DNA of 64,000 nucleotides. It comes from Palsa-504 sp963844625 (lineage in GTDB: Bacteria > Actinomycetota > Actinomycetes > Streptosporangiales > Streptosporangiaceae). The translations under genes and the position numbers were made by a program. The stretch lies in NCBI GenBank assembly GCA_963844625.1, contig CAWJPF010000018.1, positions 248,001-312,000 of the forward strand, given 5' to 3'. Shown here piece by piece: positions 6,964-15,972 of the stretch (positions are counted from its first letter, which is position 1; every line of letters begins with the position of its first letter). The notes below the pieces were generated by a model, which saw only the letters and a list, made by a program, of their open reading frames with translations, was not told the DNA's origin and did no database searches.

Positions 6964-9681
6964 GTGCATCCGGTCAGGAAGCCAACGTGGCAGCAGGCGA
7001 CAGCCCTCGTGAGCCTGAGTACATGCGGAGCCATGACCGGATTCGCCTTCACCCACGGGACGGTGGCAGATATGACGTCGCCGACGAGCATGCCGGCTCA
7101 CTTGGTTGAGTTCTCCAAACCTGCCCGGCCGGCATCTGGAACGGCGTCGCCGGAAGACAGCACGCTGCGCTCGGCCATCATCAATGTTGCTAGTTACTAC
7201 CTCCGCATGGCGCAGACCAAGACACCGGCCGAAATGGAGGCGCTGATCTGGCAGAAAGACAGCACCGACGGCGCCGATCACGGCGAATCGTGCGCGGCCT
7301 TCGCCAGCCTGACCCTGGCACTCGGGGCCCAGGCGGCGGGCCAGCAAAGCTGGGTGACCGGCGGAAGCACTTACCCGTGGCCGTTGCATCAGTGGGCCGA
7401 CGTCCGCGTTGACCCGAACCCGACGTCGCCCAGCATCACCTCGGTCCTGCAGGATGCGGAGGCCCATGACCGCTGGCACCCGCTCGGCGACGGCTACCTG
7501 CCGCAGCCGGGCGACTGGGTGCTGTTCGATGGCCACGTCGAGGTGGTCACCAAGTACGCCAACCGAGTGCTCTACACGATCGGCGCCGATTCGCTGCCCA
7601 ACCTGACCGTGAATGCCCATCAGTTCAGCGCTCCGCTGGGTGCTCAGGGCGTGGTCGGATTCGTCAACAACGGCCAGCTGGCCGGCACCGGGAGCACGGC
7701 CGGTACCGGGAACGGGAACGGGAACAGTGGGACAGCGGCCAGTAGCGCTGGTGCGGGCACCGCTGAGGCCGCCGCGGTGGCCAGCACGGCGAATATGCCC
7801 GGCGTGATGGCCAGCTCGGGCCCGGGGCAGGCAAGCCAAGGACAGGCGGCGATCCCAGGGACGCTCGTCGCCGCGCTCAGCGCGAGCAATGGGCAGCCGG
7901 AGCCGTCAGCGCAGCAGCCCCAGCAGACGGCATCGGCCACCGGCGCCGCCTATCACGCGGCCGCATCGCAGGGCACGGCCGCCATACCGGGAGCGCAAGC
8001 GATCAGCGAACCGGCTGCGGCGGCCTCACCAGCGTCTCCGGCACACAGCTACGCCCGCAACAATCCGCCGCCCGCCACGACGGCGGTCCCGGAGACGGCC
8101 ATGCGGCAAGCGTTCATCAGCGAGGTCGCGCCGGGCGCCGTGGCCGCTCAGAGCAGGTTCGGCATACCCGCGTCGGTCACCATCGCCCAAGCCATCGAGG
8201 AGTCCGGCTGGGGGCAAAGCACGCTCGCCGTCAAGGACCACAATCTGTTCGGCATCAAGGGCACCGGTCCGGCCGGCGCCGATATCCTGCCGACGCAGGA
8301 GTACGAGGGTGGCCGGTGGGTGACTCAGAGCGCGGCGTTCAAGGTTTACCACAACATCGCCGAGAGCATCGCTGATCATACGCAGCTGCTCGCCACCGGC
8401 AGCAGCTACCAGCAGGCGATGGCTGACCGCCATGTTCCGGACGCGTTCGCGGCCGACCTGACGGGCGTCTATGCGACGGATCCGAACTACGGCTCGAACC
8501 TGATTGCCCTGATGCATCTCTACAACCTGTATCGCTACGGCACCACGGCCTCGGCATCGCCGCAGCAGGTCAGTACGAGCCCAGCCGCGAGTGTCAGCGG
8601 CGGCGGGAGCGGCACGGTCGGCTCAAGCGTGGCAGCCATCCCCGGCATGACGGCCAGCCCTAGTGCTACAGCCAGCCCGAGCGTGACGCCCAGCCCGAGC
8701 GTGACGCCCAGCGCGAGCGTGACGCCCAGCGCGAGCGCGACGCCCAGCCCGAGCGTGACGCCCAGCCCGAGCGTGACGCCCAGCCCGAGCGTGACGCCCA
8801 GCCCGGCCGTGACGGCCAGCCCGAGCGTGACGGCCAGCCCGAGCGGGACGGGGGCGGCCCGTCACGGCGGGACGATCGGCCGGGGCGGGGCGGCTACGCC
8901 GGGCGGCGCGGGAAGCGAAAGCGGGACCGGGACACCGGGCGACGCGAGTATTCCCGGGATCCTTGATGCGTATGTCACCGCGCCGGTCACGGAGTCCCCG
9001 GCGCCGAACGCTGCGGCGAGCGCGGGCGGCGCGCAGGCGGCGAGCCCGCGGGCGGCTGGGGCGGTCCGTCGCCCGGCGCCGAGGGTTACGACACGTCGCC
9101 CTCGCGTCAGCGCCGGCCGGTACGTGTCGCAGATCCCGCGGGCGGTCACCACGGACTTCATCCAGACCGCCAAGGCACCGCTGACCCGCGCGGAGCCGCT
9201 CTACCGCGATGTGGCCAACCGCGGCGGAATACGCTGGGAGCTGCTCGCAGCCTGCGACTGGATGCAGTGCAAGGCGCAGCCTCGGTACTCGCCCGTGCTC
9301 GGCGAGAAGCTGGGCACCCAGAACCCCGATGGAACGGTGTACCGGACCCGCTCGGCGGCGCTGACCCAGTGCGCCAACGACCTGATCGAGTTGGCGATGG
9401 CCGTCTACTGGATTGACATCACGGCTAGGCGGCCACTGTCCGTCCGCAAGCTGGCCAACGTATTCGCGGCATTCCGCTGGGGCGGAATGCTCAAGCTGCA
9501 CGATATTTCGGCTATGGAGTTCCCATACTCGGTGGCAGGCCTGACGCCCGAGCACGCCAAGATGCGGTGGCCCGACATCAAGGAACCGAACGCTCCGGAC
9601 AAGCCCGGCTCACGATTTCGCGCCTCCTTCGGGGCGGTTCCGGTCGTGCTGAGCCTGGATTATCCGGCGGTGGATGAGTAA
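6964..9681 (+). CDS. Secreted multidomain peptidoglycan hydrolase: CHAP + glucosaminidase + lysozyme-like C-terminus
   Basis: GTG at 6964 with GAAGGTGA just before it, giving 905 residues. An N-terminal signal-like segment (VRKPTWQQATALVSLSTCGA) is followed by a CHAP/NlpC-type amidase-endopeptidase domain (catalytic Cys in GESCAAFA, about 110; His in DGHVEVV, about 191), a Gly/Ala/Gln-rich linker, a GH73-type glucosaminidase (about 380-535; probable catalytic Glu in AIEESGWG; DHNLFGIKG, then YATDPNYGS), an 18-bp-unit Ser/Pro/Thr repeat (about 565-630), and a conserved C-terminal domain (about 725-905) with WELLAACDWMQCKAQPRYSP and VFAAFRWGGMLK that resembles the lysozyme-like ends of other actinobacterial wall enzymes. 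Three potentially lytic modules in one polypeptide is unusual. It should act outside the membrane on the wall. Confidence 0.85.
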   Translation: MHPVRKPTWQQATALVSLSTCGAMTGFAFTHGTVADMTSPTSMPAHLVEFSKPARPASGTASPEDSTLRSAIINVASYYLRMAQTKTPAEMEALIWQKDSTDGADHGESCAAFASLTLALGAQAAGQQSWVTGGSTYPWPLHQWADVRVDPNPTSPSITSVLQDAEAHDRWHPLGDGYLPQPGDWVLFDGHVEVVTKYANRVLYTIGADSLPNLTVNAHQFSAPLGAQGVVGFVNNGQLAGTGSTAGTGNGNGNSGTAASSAGAGTAEAAAVASTANMPGVMASSGPGQASQGQAAIPGTLVAALSASNGQPEPSAQQPQQTASATGAAYHAAASQGTAAIPGAQAISEPAAAASPASPAHSYARNNPPPATTAVPETAMRQAFISEVAPGAVAAQSRFGIPASVTIAQAIEESGWGQSTLAVKDHNLFGIKGTGPAGADILPTQEYEGGRWVTQSAAFKVYHNIAESIADHTQLLATGSSYQQAMADRHVPDAFAADLTGVYATDPNYGSNLIALMHLYNLYRYGTTASASPQQVSTSPAASVSGGGSGTVGSSVAAIPGMTASPSATASPSVTPSPSVTPSASVTPSASATPSPSVTPSPSVTPSPSVTPSPAVTASPSVTASPSGTGAARHGGTIGRGGAATPGGAGSESGTGTPGDASIPGILDAYVTAPVTESPAPNAAASAGGAQAASPRAAGAVRRPAPRVTTRRPRVSAGRYVSQIPRAVTTDFIQTAKAPLTRAEPLYRDVANRGGIRWELLAACDWMQCKAQPRYSPVLGEKLGTQNPDGTVYRTRSAALTQCANDLIELAMAVYWIDITARRPLSVRKLANVFAAFRWGGMLKLHDISAMEFPYSVAGLTPEHAKMRWPDIKEPNAPDKPGSRFRASFGAVPVVLSLDYPAVDE
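8654..8848 (+). repeat. In-frame 18-bp minisatellite coding Ser-Pro/Thr-Pro linker
   Basis: About ten imperfect copies of an 18-base unit (core cagcccgagcgtgacgcc) inside the wall-hydrolase gene. Each encodes S-P-S-V-T-P or a close variant and builds a stiff, probably wall-spanning linker between the glucosaminidase and the C-terminal domain. The unit is a multiple of three, so copy-number change alters linker length without frameshift. Confidence 0.85.
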
Positions 9682-9713
9682 TCCGCGGCGAGCAGATAAG
9701 GGATGAAACACAT

Positions 9714-10772
9714 ATGGTTCGCTTCTTGATCTTCCTGGCGGGAATGCTCACCACGAGCAGTGCCCGCGGCCCGAGGGGCGCCTCCTTTTTTGCCGAGGAT
9801 CCGCACGACACGAGAGAACTGCCGGTGACGGCCATGCCGGGTGGCCAGGGCGCACCGTATCGTCCGGACAGCGGCTGGCCCGACCCGTACGGGCTGCACG
9901 ATGGCCGCCTGCGCGAGGCCGAGCCGGGTCCGGGCCGAAACAACCGGATTAACCGGAACAGGCGACGGCGGCGTATTCCGCTTCGGTTCAAGTGGGCGGC
10001 CGTCATTGTCGTGATCGGCCTGATATTCCGTAAGGCGGTCGCGTGGGCGGTCCTGGTGGCGATGTCAGCCGCATTGCACGTGGTGGGAGTTAACGTACAT
10101 CTGCCCCGTGTCAGGCTGTCGTGGCCGTGGCAGTCGATCAGTGCGGGCACGACGACCGACATTGATCTGGGCCCGTGGGTGCTGCAGAAAATCGAAGGAA
10201 TCTCAAGGCCAGCCCTCGGCACGGAGAATTTCAACTTCACCTTCACCCACAAGGTTTCGAAAAGTATTGGAATATGGCCATGCTGGTATTCCAGTACCTT
10301 CGAAACGGTGGGCCATGCGTCGGCTACGGTCAATCTAAATCCAGGTCCGAGCTGGTGGGCGCCTGCCGCTGGGCACTACTATTTGCAAGTCCTCAGCCGT
10401 CCAGTCACCGGCAAACCCGGCCGGATCGGCGTCACCATGGTCTTGCCGCAGCCGCAATTGCCGCAGTCGGTACACGACGTCACCATCGACAACACGCTCT
10501 CGCATCCGATAGATACGCAGCACAGCTGGACCTACCCTGGATTCGGATGTGGCGGGCTTATCCGGCCGCAGTTCTCGGAGACAATCCTGTACGCCCAGGC
10601 CCAGAGCCTCGCGTTCCAGCAAGTCAGGACTAGTCCGCAGATCATCCGGCCACTCATCAGTACCGCCGAGGCGCAGGCCAGGCAGATTATCGAGGACAAC
10701 TTCATCCAGCCCACCGTGAACGCGCTCGGTTACACCCTGGTGGATTTCTCGATCCGGTGGTCGGCGCCCTAA
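9714..10772 (+). CDS. Membrane protein of unknown function, third gene of the wall module
   Basis: 352 residues from the ATG at 9714; an internal ATG at 9834 is an alternative. A polar N-terminus ends in a very basic stretch (NRINRNRRRRR, about 78-88) followed by a hydrophobic segment (about 95-120, probably one helix, possibly a hairpin), so the remaining ~230 residues should be outside. They include repeated aromatic motifs (GIWPCWYSSTFETVGHASA, GPSWWAPAAGHYYLQVLSR) and YPGFGCGGLIRPQFSE, with two cysteines. No named domain recognised. It begins 32 bases after the wall hydrolase and its basic-stretch/one-helix/outer-domain plan mirrors the first gene of the set; the three are probably co-transcribed. 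Confidence 0.7.
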   Translation: MVRFLIFLAGMLTTSSARGPRGASFFAEDPHDTRELPVTAMPGGQGAPYRPDSGWPDPYGLHDGRLREAEPGPGRNNRINRNRRRRRIPLRFKWAAVIVVIGLIFRKAVAWAVLVAMSAALHVVGVNVHLPRVRLSWPWQSISAGTTTDIDLGPWVLQKIEGISRPALGTENFNFTFTHKVSKSIGIWPCWYSSTFETVGHASATVNLNPGPSWWAPAAGHYYLQVLSRPVTGKPGRIGVTMVLPQPQLPQSVHDVTIDNTLSHPIDTQHSWTYPGFGCGGLIRPQFSETILYAQAQSLAFQQVRTSPQIIRPLISTAEAQARQIIEDNFIQPTVNALGYTLVDFSIRWSAP

Positions 10773-10797
10773 TCCTCGGGCAGGACAGCTGAGCGGG

Positions 10798-11634
10798 TCA
10801 GCTCCCGTCGAACTTGTCCGGGTCGGCGCCGGTTCGCTCGTTCCGGTTCAGCGCGCTGATCGCCTCGACATCCTGGCCGGGCAGTTCGAAGTCGAAAATG
10901 TCGATGTTCTCCCTGATGCGGTCCGGGGTGACCGACTTGGGAAACACGATGTCGCCGCGTTCGATGTGCCAGCGCAGCACGACCTGGGCCGGGGTCTTGC
11001 CGGCCTGGCGAGCGATAACGTCGATCGTGGGGTCAGCGAGGACGTTGCCCTGGCCCAGCGGCGACCAGGCTTCGATGGCGATCTGGTGCTCGGCGCAGAA
11101 CCCGCGCACCTCGTCCTGGGTCAGGTAAGGGTTAACTTCGATCTGGTTGACCGCCGGAGGTATCTCACATTCGGCGTGCAGCCGCCGCAGGTGGCGCGGC
11201 TGGAAGTTGGAGACGCCGATGGATCGGGCCCGGCCCTCGCGGTAGAACTCCTCCAGGGTCCGCCAGGTCGATATGTAGTCGCCGTCGTACCTGGTAGGCA
11301 GCGGCCAGTGGATAAGAAACAGGTCGAGGTAGTCGAAACCGAGCACCTTCAGCGACTCATCGAAGGCCCGGCGAGCGTCGTCGGGCCGATGAACGTCGTT
11401 GCCGAGCTTGCTGGTGACGAACACGTCACCGCGGTCAAGGCCCGACTTGCTGATCGCCTCGCCGACTTCCTTCTCGTTGCCGTACATCTCGGCGGTGTCG
11501 ATGTGCCGGTAGCCGGCTTGCAGTGCGGTACTGACGGCGGCGACGGTGTCCTTCGGGCTGACCTGGAACACCCCGAAGCCGAACTGCGGGATGTGCTGGC
11601 CATTGCTGAGCATGATGTTCGGTATGACGGTCAC
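10798..11634 (-). CDS. Aldo/keto reductase (2,5-diketo-D-gluconate reductase type)
   Basis: 278 residues, full length for the AKR5-like group. Signature HIDTAEMYGNEKEVGEAI (catalytic Asp and Tyr), catalytic Lys in VFVTSKLGN, His in LFLIHWPLP, SIGVSNFQPRHL, and the NADPH-binding end IVFPKSVTPDRIRENIDIFDF. It reduces carbonyls with NADPH in the cytoplasm; the natural substrate is usually broad. ATG start at 11634, preceded by GGAGG (on the minus strand). Its stop is 25 bases from the end of the wall-module gene; transcription is convergent, so it is not part of that unit. Confidence 0.9.
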   Translation of the reverse strand: MTVIPNIMLSNGQHIPQFGFGVFQVSPKDTVAAVSTALQAGYRHIDTAEMYGNEKEVGEAISKSGLDRGDVFVTSKLGNDVHRPDDARRAFDESLKVLGFDYLDLFLIHWPLPTRYDGDYISTWRTLEEFYREGRARSIGVSNFQPRHLRRLHAECEIPPAVNQIEVNPYLTQDEVRGFCAEHQIAIEAWSPLGQGNVLADPTIDVIARQAGKTPAQVVLRWHIERGDIVFPKSVTPDRIRENIDIFDFELPGQDVEAISALNRNERTGADPDKFDGS

Positions 11635-11773
11635 GACGGGCTTTCCTCCTGCGGGTGTCGATCAGTGCCGTTGACTTTCGCCCTTCAGCACTGCCCGTTC
11701 CCGGCCGTCCTACACCGCCGGCCTGGGCGTAGGGCTGGGGTCGGAGTGGAGAAGGCAGGAGTAACGTCGGACC

Positions 11774-12232
11774 GTGGATTATGAGGTTGAGGTAGTGACT
11801 CAGGCACGGCAGGCGATAGCGGCGGTGCCGGCTACGACCACGTGGAGGGAATTCCCCGGCCAGTGGCGAGGGATGCTCGATGAGGTTTATGCCTGCTTGC
11901 GGCAAGGCGGTGCGAGCAGTGGCGCCAATGTCATGCTCTATCGTGACTCGCCAGGGGACGACCGGGTTGAGGTGGAGGTCGGGGTCGAGATCAACGCCCC
12001 GTTCCCGGCCTCCGGGCGCGTCATCATGTCGGCACTGCCCGCCGGCCTGGCCGCTAAAACCACGCACCGTGGACCTTACAGCGGACTTGGGGCCGGCCAT
12101 CAGGCCGTAGTCCGCTGGTGCGCTCGCCAGGGCCGTAAACTCACCGGTCAACGATGGGAAATATACGGCGACTGGACTGACGATCCAGCGCAGTCGGAGA
12201 CCGTGATCTTCTACGGACTGCGCCAGGCTTAA
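11774..12232 (+). CDS. GyrI-like small-molecule-binding domain protein
   Basis: 152 residues. The sequence follows the GyrI-like/AraC effector-binding (SHS2-repeat) fold seen in MerR-BmrR effector domains: MDYEVEVVTQARQAIAAV at the start, LDEVYACL, NVMLYRD, VEVEVGVEINAPF, and WEIYGDWTDDPAQSETVIFYGLRQ at the end. It lacks any DNA-binding domain, so it is a stand-alone ligand-binding protein. Some relatives hydrolyse or sequester toxic small molecules; that role is only possible here. Divergent from the aldo/keto reductase, which might share its promoter region. Confidence 0.75.
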   Translation: MDYEVEVVTQARQAIAAVPATTTWREFPGQWRGMLDEVYACLRQGGASSGANVMLYRDSPGDDRVEVEVGVEINAPFPASGRVIMSALPAGLAAKTTHRGPYSGLGAGHQAVVRWCARQGRKLTGQRWEIYGDWTDDPAQSETVIFYGLRQA

Positions 12233-12395
12233 ACGGACGACGGTAACCACTGCCGGTAGGTATCTCCTCGAAGCCCGCTGCCGCTGGAGGAGAAGAAGAA
12301 GAAGAAGACAAGGCCTGCGCCTCCGGCCGTCGGTCGTGACGACGGCATCTTCGGGCCGGGCACTGCCCTGCGCGGGGCCGGCCACCAGTGGCTGG

Positions 12396-13040
12396 TTATT
12401 TCATGGGCACTCGGCGTAACGCTGGCCGGAATGCGGGGAACAGGCGGTCCAGGTGGTAGTCGATGACGGCCTGGGCCTGCCCGACCGAGGACTGGCCGCC
12501 CAGGACGCTCGTGCCCAGGCCCGCGGACATGGCCAGCAGGCTGACGGCTTCCAGGTCCGGGTCCAGGTGGGCGGGCGTGCCGCCGGCGGCCTGGGCGGCT
12601 CGCAGCTGGGCGGCGACCACGTTGATCACCGCGTCTGAGTTCCTGACCAGGGGGGCGATCGCCAACGCCGGGTCAGTCAGCGAGAGCGCGAAGTAGGCCG
12701 TGTAGAGAACGGTGAAGGTACGCCGCTCGTCGTCGGCGGGCAGCGCCTCGGTCAAGATGGCGGCGATGACGTCGCGCGGGTTAACCGGGCTTTCTGTCTC
12801 TTTGAGCCGCCTGATCCGCGCCATGCCCCGCTCGCCGAACCGGACCGCTAGGTGCTGCATGGCGGCCAGCAGGAGCTCTTCCTTGGTGCCGAAATAGTAC
12901 TGGACCAGCCGCAGGGACACGCCGGCTTCGGCCGCGACCTCGCGCATCCCGGTGGCGTGCAGCCCGCGCGTGGCAGCCGTCCGCAGCAGCGCGTCCGCGA
13001 TCTGCCGCCGCCGTTCCTCGTGATCGACCCGCTTCGGCAC
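12396..13040 (-). CDS. TetR-family transcriptional repressor
   Basis: 214 residues. The N-terminal helix-turn-helix is canonical: RRQIADALLRTAATRGLHATGMREVAAEAGVS then LRLVQYYFGTKEELLLAAM. The C-terminal ligand domain is all helical and of usual length. It is divergently placed from the hydrolase gene at 13129. Between them lies a perfect 18-bp palindrome (13078-13095), the expected operator, so it probably represses the hydrolase and itself. Inducer unknown. Confidence 0.88.
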   Translation of the reverse strand: MPKRVDHEERRRQIADALLRTAATRGLHATGMREVAAEAGVSLRLVQYYFGTKEELLLAAMQHLAVRFGERGMARIRRLKETESPVNPRDVIAAILTEALPADDERRTFTVLYTAYFALSLTDPALAIAPLVRNSDAVINVVAAQLRAAQAAGGTPAHLDPDLEAVSLLAMSAGLGTSVLGGQSSVGQAQAVIDYHLDRLFPAFRPALRRVPMK

Positions 13041-13077
13041 CCGCTCACCGTAGCCCTTGTCACCGGCCGAGCCGGTT

Positions 13078-13095
13078 ATGATACGATCGTATCAT
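13078..13095. promoter_or_regulatory. Perfect 18-bp palindrome, probable TetR operator
   Basis: ATGATACGATCGTATCAT reads identically on both strands. It sits in the 88-base gap between the start of the TetR gene (13040, minus) and the start of the hydrolase (13129, plus). TetR proteins typically bind 15-20 bp palindromes of this type in exactly this position. Its AT-rich composition stands out against its surroundings. Confidence 0.7.
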
Positions 13096-13128
13096 CAAAT
13101 GTCAGGCCCAGCCGCGAGGAGACGGGAC

Positions 13129-14031
13129 ATGCTGGCACCCAAGGCCGAGGTGGGATCGTGGGTAAGCGAAGCGGCACGGGAGAAGTTCATGGCCGCGTAC
13201 GAGCGGGCGTTTGCGCTCTGGCCGCAGCCCGTCGAGGAATTCGATATCGAGACGGCGACCGCGACCACGCGCGTGCACGCTTACCGGCCGCATCCCGGCG
13301 GAGCGCCGATCGTGCTGCTCACCGGGGCCGGGTTTAACGCCTCGGGCTGGTACCCGCACGTCGCCGCGCTCGCCAAGGACCACCCGGTATACGGGATCGA
13401 CATGCCCGGCGACGCGAACCCCAGCATCCTGCGCGCCCCGCTCACTCCTCCGGCGTCCTGCGCGGCGTGGCTTGACGAGCTGCTCGGCCAGTTCAGCGAC
13501 CGCCCGGCGCATCTGGTCGGCTTGTCCTACGGCGGCTGGGTCGCCATGAACCAGGCGATCCGCGCGCCCGGGCGGGTCGCCTCAGTATCGCTGCTCGACC
13601 CCGCCGGGCTCACCAAGCTCGACGCCCGCTTCTGGTGGTGGCTCTCCATCAGCGGCCTGGCCAGCCTCACCCCGATGCCGCTGCGCCGCCACCTCGCCCG
13701 GTGGCTGGACAGCCCGGCCATGCTGCACCAGGAGCTGATGACGCTCATGTGGGCAGGCAGCCGCGGCTACCGGATGGAGCCGAAGTTCCCCGGCATCCTC
13801 ACCGACGACGAACTCTGCGCGATCACCGTGCCGGTCCTGCTGATCACCGGCGCGCGCAGCGCGATGCTCACCCCGGCGGAGGCCCGCGCCCGGGGAAGCC
13901 TCATGCCGCACGCGGAGGTCGCCATCGTCCCCGGCAGCCACGGCGGCTTCAACCGGATCGACGAGCTGAACGACCGGATCGCCGCCTTCATCGAAGCCCA
14001 CGCCACCGGCAAGCGGGCGTCTCAACCGTAA
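13129..14031 (+). CDS. Alpha/beta hydrolase (esterase-like)
   Basis: I chose the ATG at 13129 because GAGGAG at 13116-13121 sits 7 bases before it; the longer in-frame start at 13057 would put the palindromic operator inside the gene. The product has 300 residues: VLLTGAGFNASGW (oxyanion loop), YGIDMPGD, nucleophile elbow GLSYGGW, acid in LITGARSAML, His in VPGSHGGFNR. All triad positions are present. Similar actinobacterial proteins are divergent from TetR genes and answer to an unknown lipophilic ligand. Cytoplasmic; substrate unknown. Confidence 0.85.
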   Translation: MLAPKAEVGSWVSEAAREKFMAAYERAFALWPQPVEEFDIETATATTRVHAYRPHPGGAPIVLLTGAGFNASGWYPHVAALAKDHPVYGIDMPGDANPSILRAPLTPPASCAAWLDELLGQFSDRPAHLVGLSYGGWVAMNQAIRAPGRVASVSLLDPAGLTKLDARFWWWLSISGLASLTPMPLRRHLARWLDSPAMLHQELMTLMWAGSRGYRMEPKFPGILTDDELCAITVPVLLITGARSAMLTPAEARARGSLMPHAEVAIVPGSHGGFNRIDELNDRIAAFIEAHATGKRASQP

Positions 14032-14409
14032 CGGCCCGGTGCCGCACACCTGGAAACGGGAGGTTTTGCCGGGCGAATAGCGATTGATAAGGCCGCTATC
14101 CGGAATCCGATATTGCCTGGCGCTACGGATGGACGCGAGCATCCCCCCGGTACCGCCAGGCAGCGAATACCTCAGACCGCGAGTTCGCTCTCGATCCGCT
14201 TGAGGTTGGCGGGCGAGCGCCAGGCTGGCCTTTGGCGGTCAAGGACCAGGTAGGCGGTTCGGCCGTCGGCTGAGCGGAGCGGCGGGGCCAACTGCGCGAG
14301 GTCGGATAAGGGCGCAGGGTCGGATAAGGGGCGTGGGGGTGGGTAGTGGCGTGGCGTGGCTCCGCGGTTGGCCGTGACGCTGGATATCTGACCCGAAGGT
14401 GGAACCGAA
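14032..14409. other. Intergenic region with a short direct repeat
   Basis: No gene recognised. A minus-strand reading of about 14172-14280 gives a protein-like end (GRTAYLVLDRQRPAWRSPAN, then LKRIESELAV and a stop) that may be the last piece of a lost gene, but the family is not identifiable. Two copies of GGTCGGATAAGGG lie 18 bases apart at 14300-14312 and 14318-14330, about 80-110 bases before the phosphoesterase start. Confidence 0.4.
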
Positions 14410-15972
14410 GTGTGGGAACTGCTCGAACGTCGTGAGATTAGACGCCTGTCCCGTATGCGCTCGGCCGCGGAGCAAGGACCGCTGCCCCGCCCCTCGATGC
14501 CGGCCGGGATTGATCTTCTGCCGCAGATCAAGCACATCGTCGTGCTGATGATGGAGAATCATTCCTACGACAACTACCTCGGCATGCTGCAAGGCCGAGG
14601 CGAAGGTTTCCCGCTTGGACCGGATAACGAGCCCGAAGTATTCAACAGCGGAACCAGCGGCGAGGTCGTGAGGGCCTTTCACATGCCGACGACCCAGCAG
14701 CTTCGCGGCGTGCCTTCACAGAGCTGGCATGGGAGCCACCTGCAGTGGGACGAAGGGAAGAACGACGGGTTCGTGACCAGCGCGCAGGCCGCGCTGGAGG
14801 ACGCCCAGAGAGATACGGCCCACGACGACATCGGCGTGGATCCGGTCACGCTCGGCATGGGTTACTGGTCAGAAAGCGACCTGCCGTTCTACTACGGGCT
14901 GGCCCGGACTTTCCCGCTGGCCGACCACTGGTTCAGCTCGTGCCTAGGACCCACGTTCCCCAACCGGCGTTTTCTCATCGCGGGAACCGCGCACGGCCTT
15001 ATTGACGACTCGCCCTACGATCTGCTCGACTACCCGCCGGCCGGGACCATCTTCGACATGCTGACCAGGCACGAGATCTCCTGGGCCAACTATCATCCGG
15101 CGACGGGCGACCAATCCGGCCAGTCCAGGTGGAAGCACTACGCCCGGCATAAGCGGAAGATGGCCCTGCGCCGGGCGAAGTCCCTCGGCGCCGTCAATCA
15201 GGACGTCGAGAAGGACATTAAATTCACGGCCGACATTTTCCCGCTCGGCATCGGCCGGTACATGCAGCACATCCGCAGCATGGACGAGTTCTTCAAGGAT
15301 GCGGCTGACGGCACGCTGCCGGCCTTCAGCGTCGTGGATCCGGACTTCGATGACTACTCGGAGGAAAACCCGCAGGATATCCAGAAGGGCGAGAGCTACG
15401 CGGCCGAGGTCATCAACGGGGTCATGCACGGTAAAGGCTGGCCGGGCACCTTGCTGATCTGGGTCTACGACGAACATGGCGGATACTACGACCATGTGCC
15501 GCCGCCGCCGGCCCTGCCACCCGATAACGTCGAGGGAAAGAGCGTGATCGGCAGCGCGACTCCGCTCGAGAAACTCCTCCAGCCGGTTTTCCCGCGCCTG
15601 ACCAGGATCAAGCGACACCAGACCGAGGGACCGCACCGGTATGACCGTTACGGGTTCCGGGTTCCCGCCGTGATCGTCTCGCCCTACGCGCGGCCCGGCT
15701 ACGTCTGCTCCGAGGTTCTCGACCACACCTCCGTGCTCAAACTCGTCGAGCAGAAATGGAACCTGCCACCGCTGACGGCCCGGGACGCCGCGGCCAGCAC
15801 GCCGCTTGGCGCGCTTGACCTCACCGGCCCGCCCGCCTTCCTGACGCCGCCGTCACTACCCGAACCCCGCCTGAAATGGGGTTCTTGGTTAAGCGCGGCC
15901 CGCAACGGGCGAGCGCATGTTTCCCGGCCTTTATCGAAGGTAGCTAGAAGCAGGTTTCCCGGCCTTTATTGA
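14410..15972 (+). CDS. Phospholipase C / acid-phosphatase-type phosphoesterase (PF04185 family)
   Basis: 520 residues from a GTG. The phosphoesterase family signature is clear: IKHIVVLMMENHSYDNYLGM at the start (metal-binding Glu-Asn), SCLGPTFPNRRFLIAGTAHG, LPAFSVVDPDFDDYSEENPQ, LIWVYDEHGGYYDHVPPP, then YGFRVPAVIVSPYARPG and VLDHTSVLKLVEQKW. Members cleave phosphodiesters of phosphatidylcholine or sphingomyelin, or act as phosphatases. No obvious signal peptide or Tat motif is seen at the N-terminus (MWELLERREIRRLSRMR), which is unusual since most relatives are exported; an intracellular or membrane-peripheral role is possible. The stop lies in the ribosome-binding region of the next gene, so they are likely coupled. 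Confidence 0.85.
   Translation: MWELLERREIRRLSRMRSAAEQGPLPRPSMPAGIDLLPQIKHIVVLMMENHSYDNYLGMLQGRGEGFPLGPDNEPEVFNSGTSGEVVRAFHMPTTQQLRGVPSQSWHGSHLQWDEGKNDGFVTSAQAALEDAQRDTAHDDIGVDPVTLGMGYWSESDLPFYYGLARTFPLADHWFSSCLGPTFPNRRFLIAGTAHGLIDDSPYDLLDYPPAGTIFDMLTRHEISWANYHPATGDQSGQSRWKHYARHKRKMALRRAKSLGAVNQDVEKDIKFTADIFPLGIGRYMQHIRSMDEFFKDAADGTLPAFSVVDPDFDDYSEENPQDIQKGESYAAEVINGVMHGKGWPGTLLIWVYDEHGGYYDHVPPPPALPPDNVEGKSVIGSATPLEKLLQPVFPRLTRIKRHQTEGPHRYDRYGFRVPAVIVSPYARPGYVCSEVLDHTSVLKLVEQKWNLPPLTARDAAASTPLGALDLTGPPAFLTPPSLPEPRLKWGSWLSAARNGRAHVSRPLSKVARSRFPGLY

Noticed and set aside
8654..8848. Possible CRISPR array or phage-type repeat
   Set aside because: Repeats are contiguous 18-bp units without spacers and lie in frame inside a coding region.
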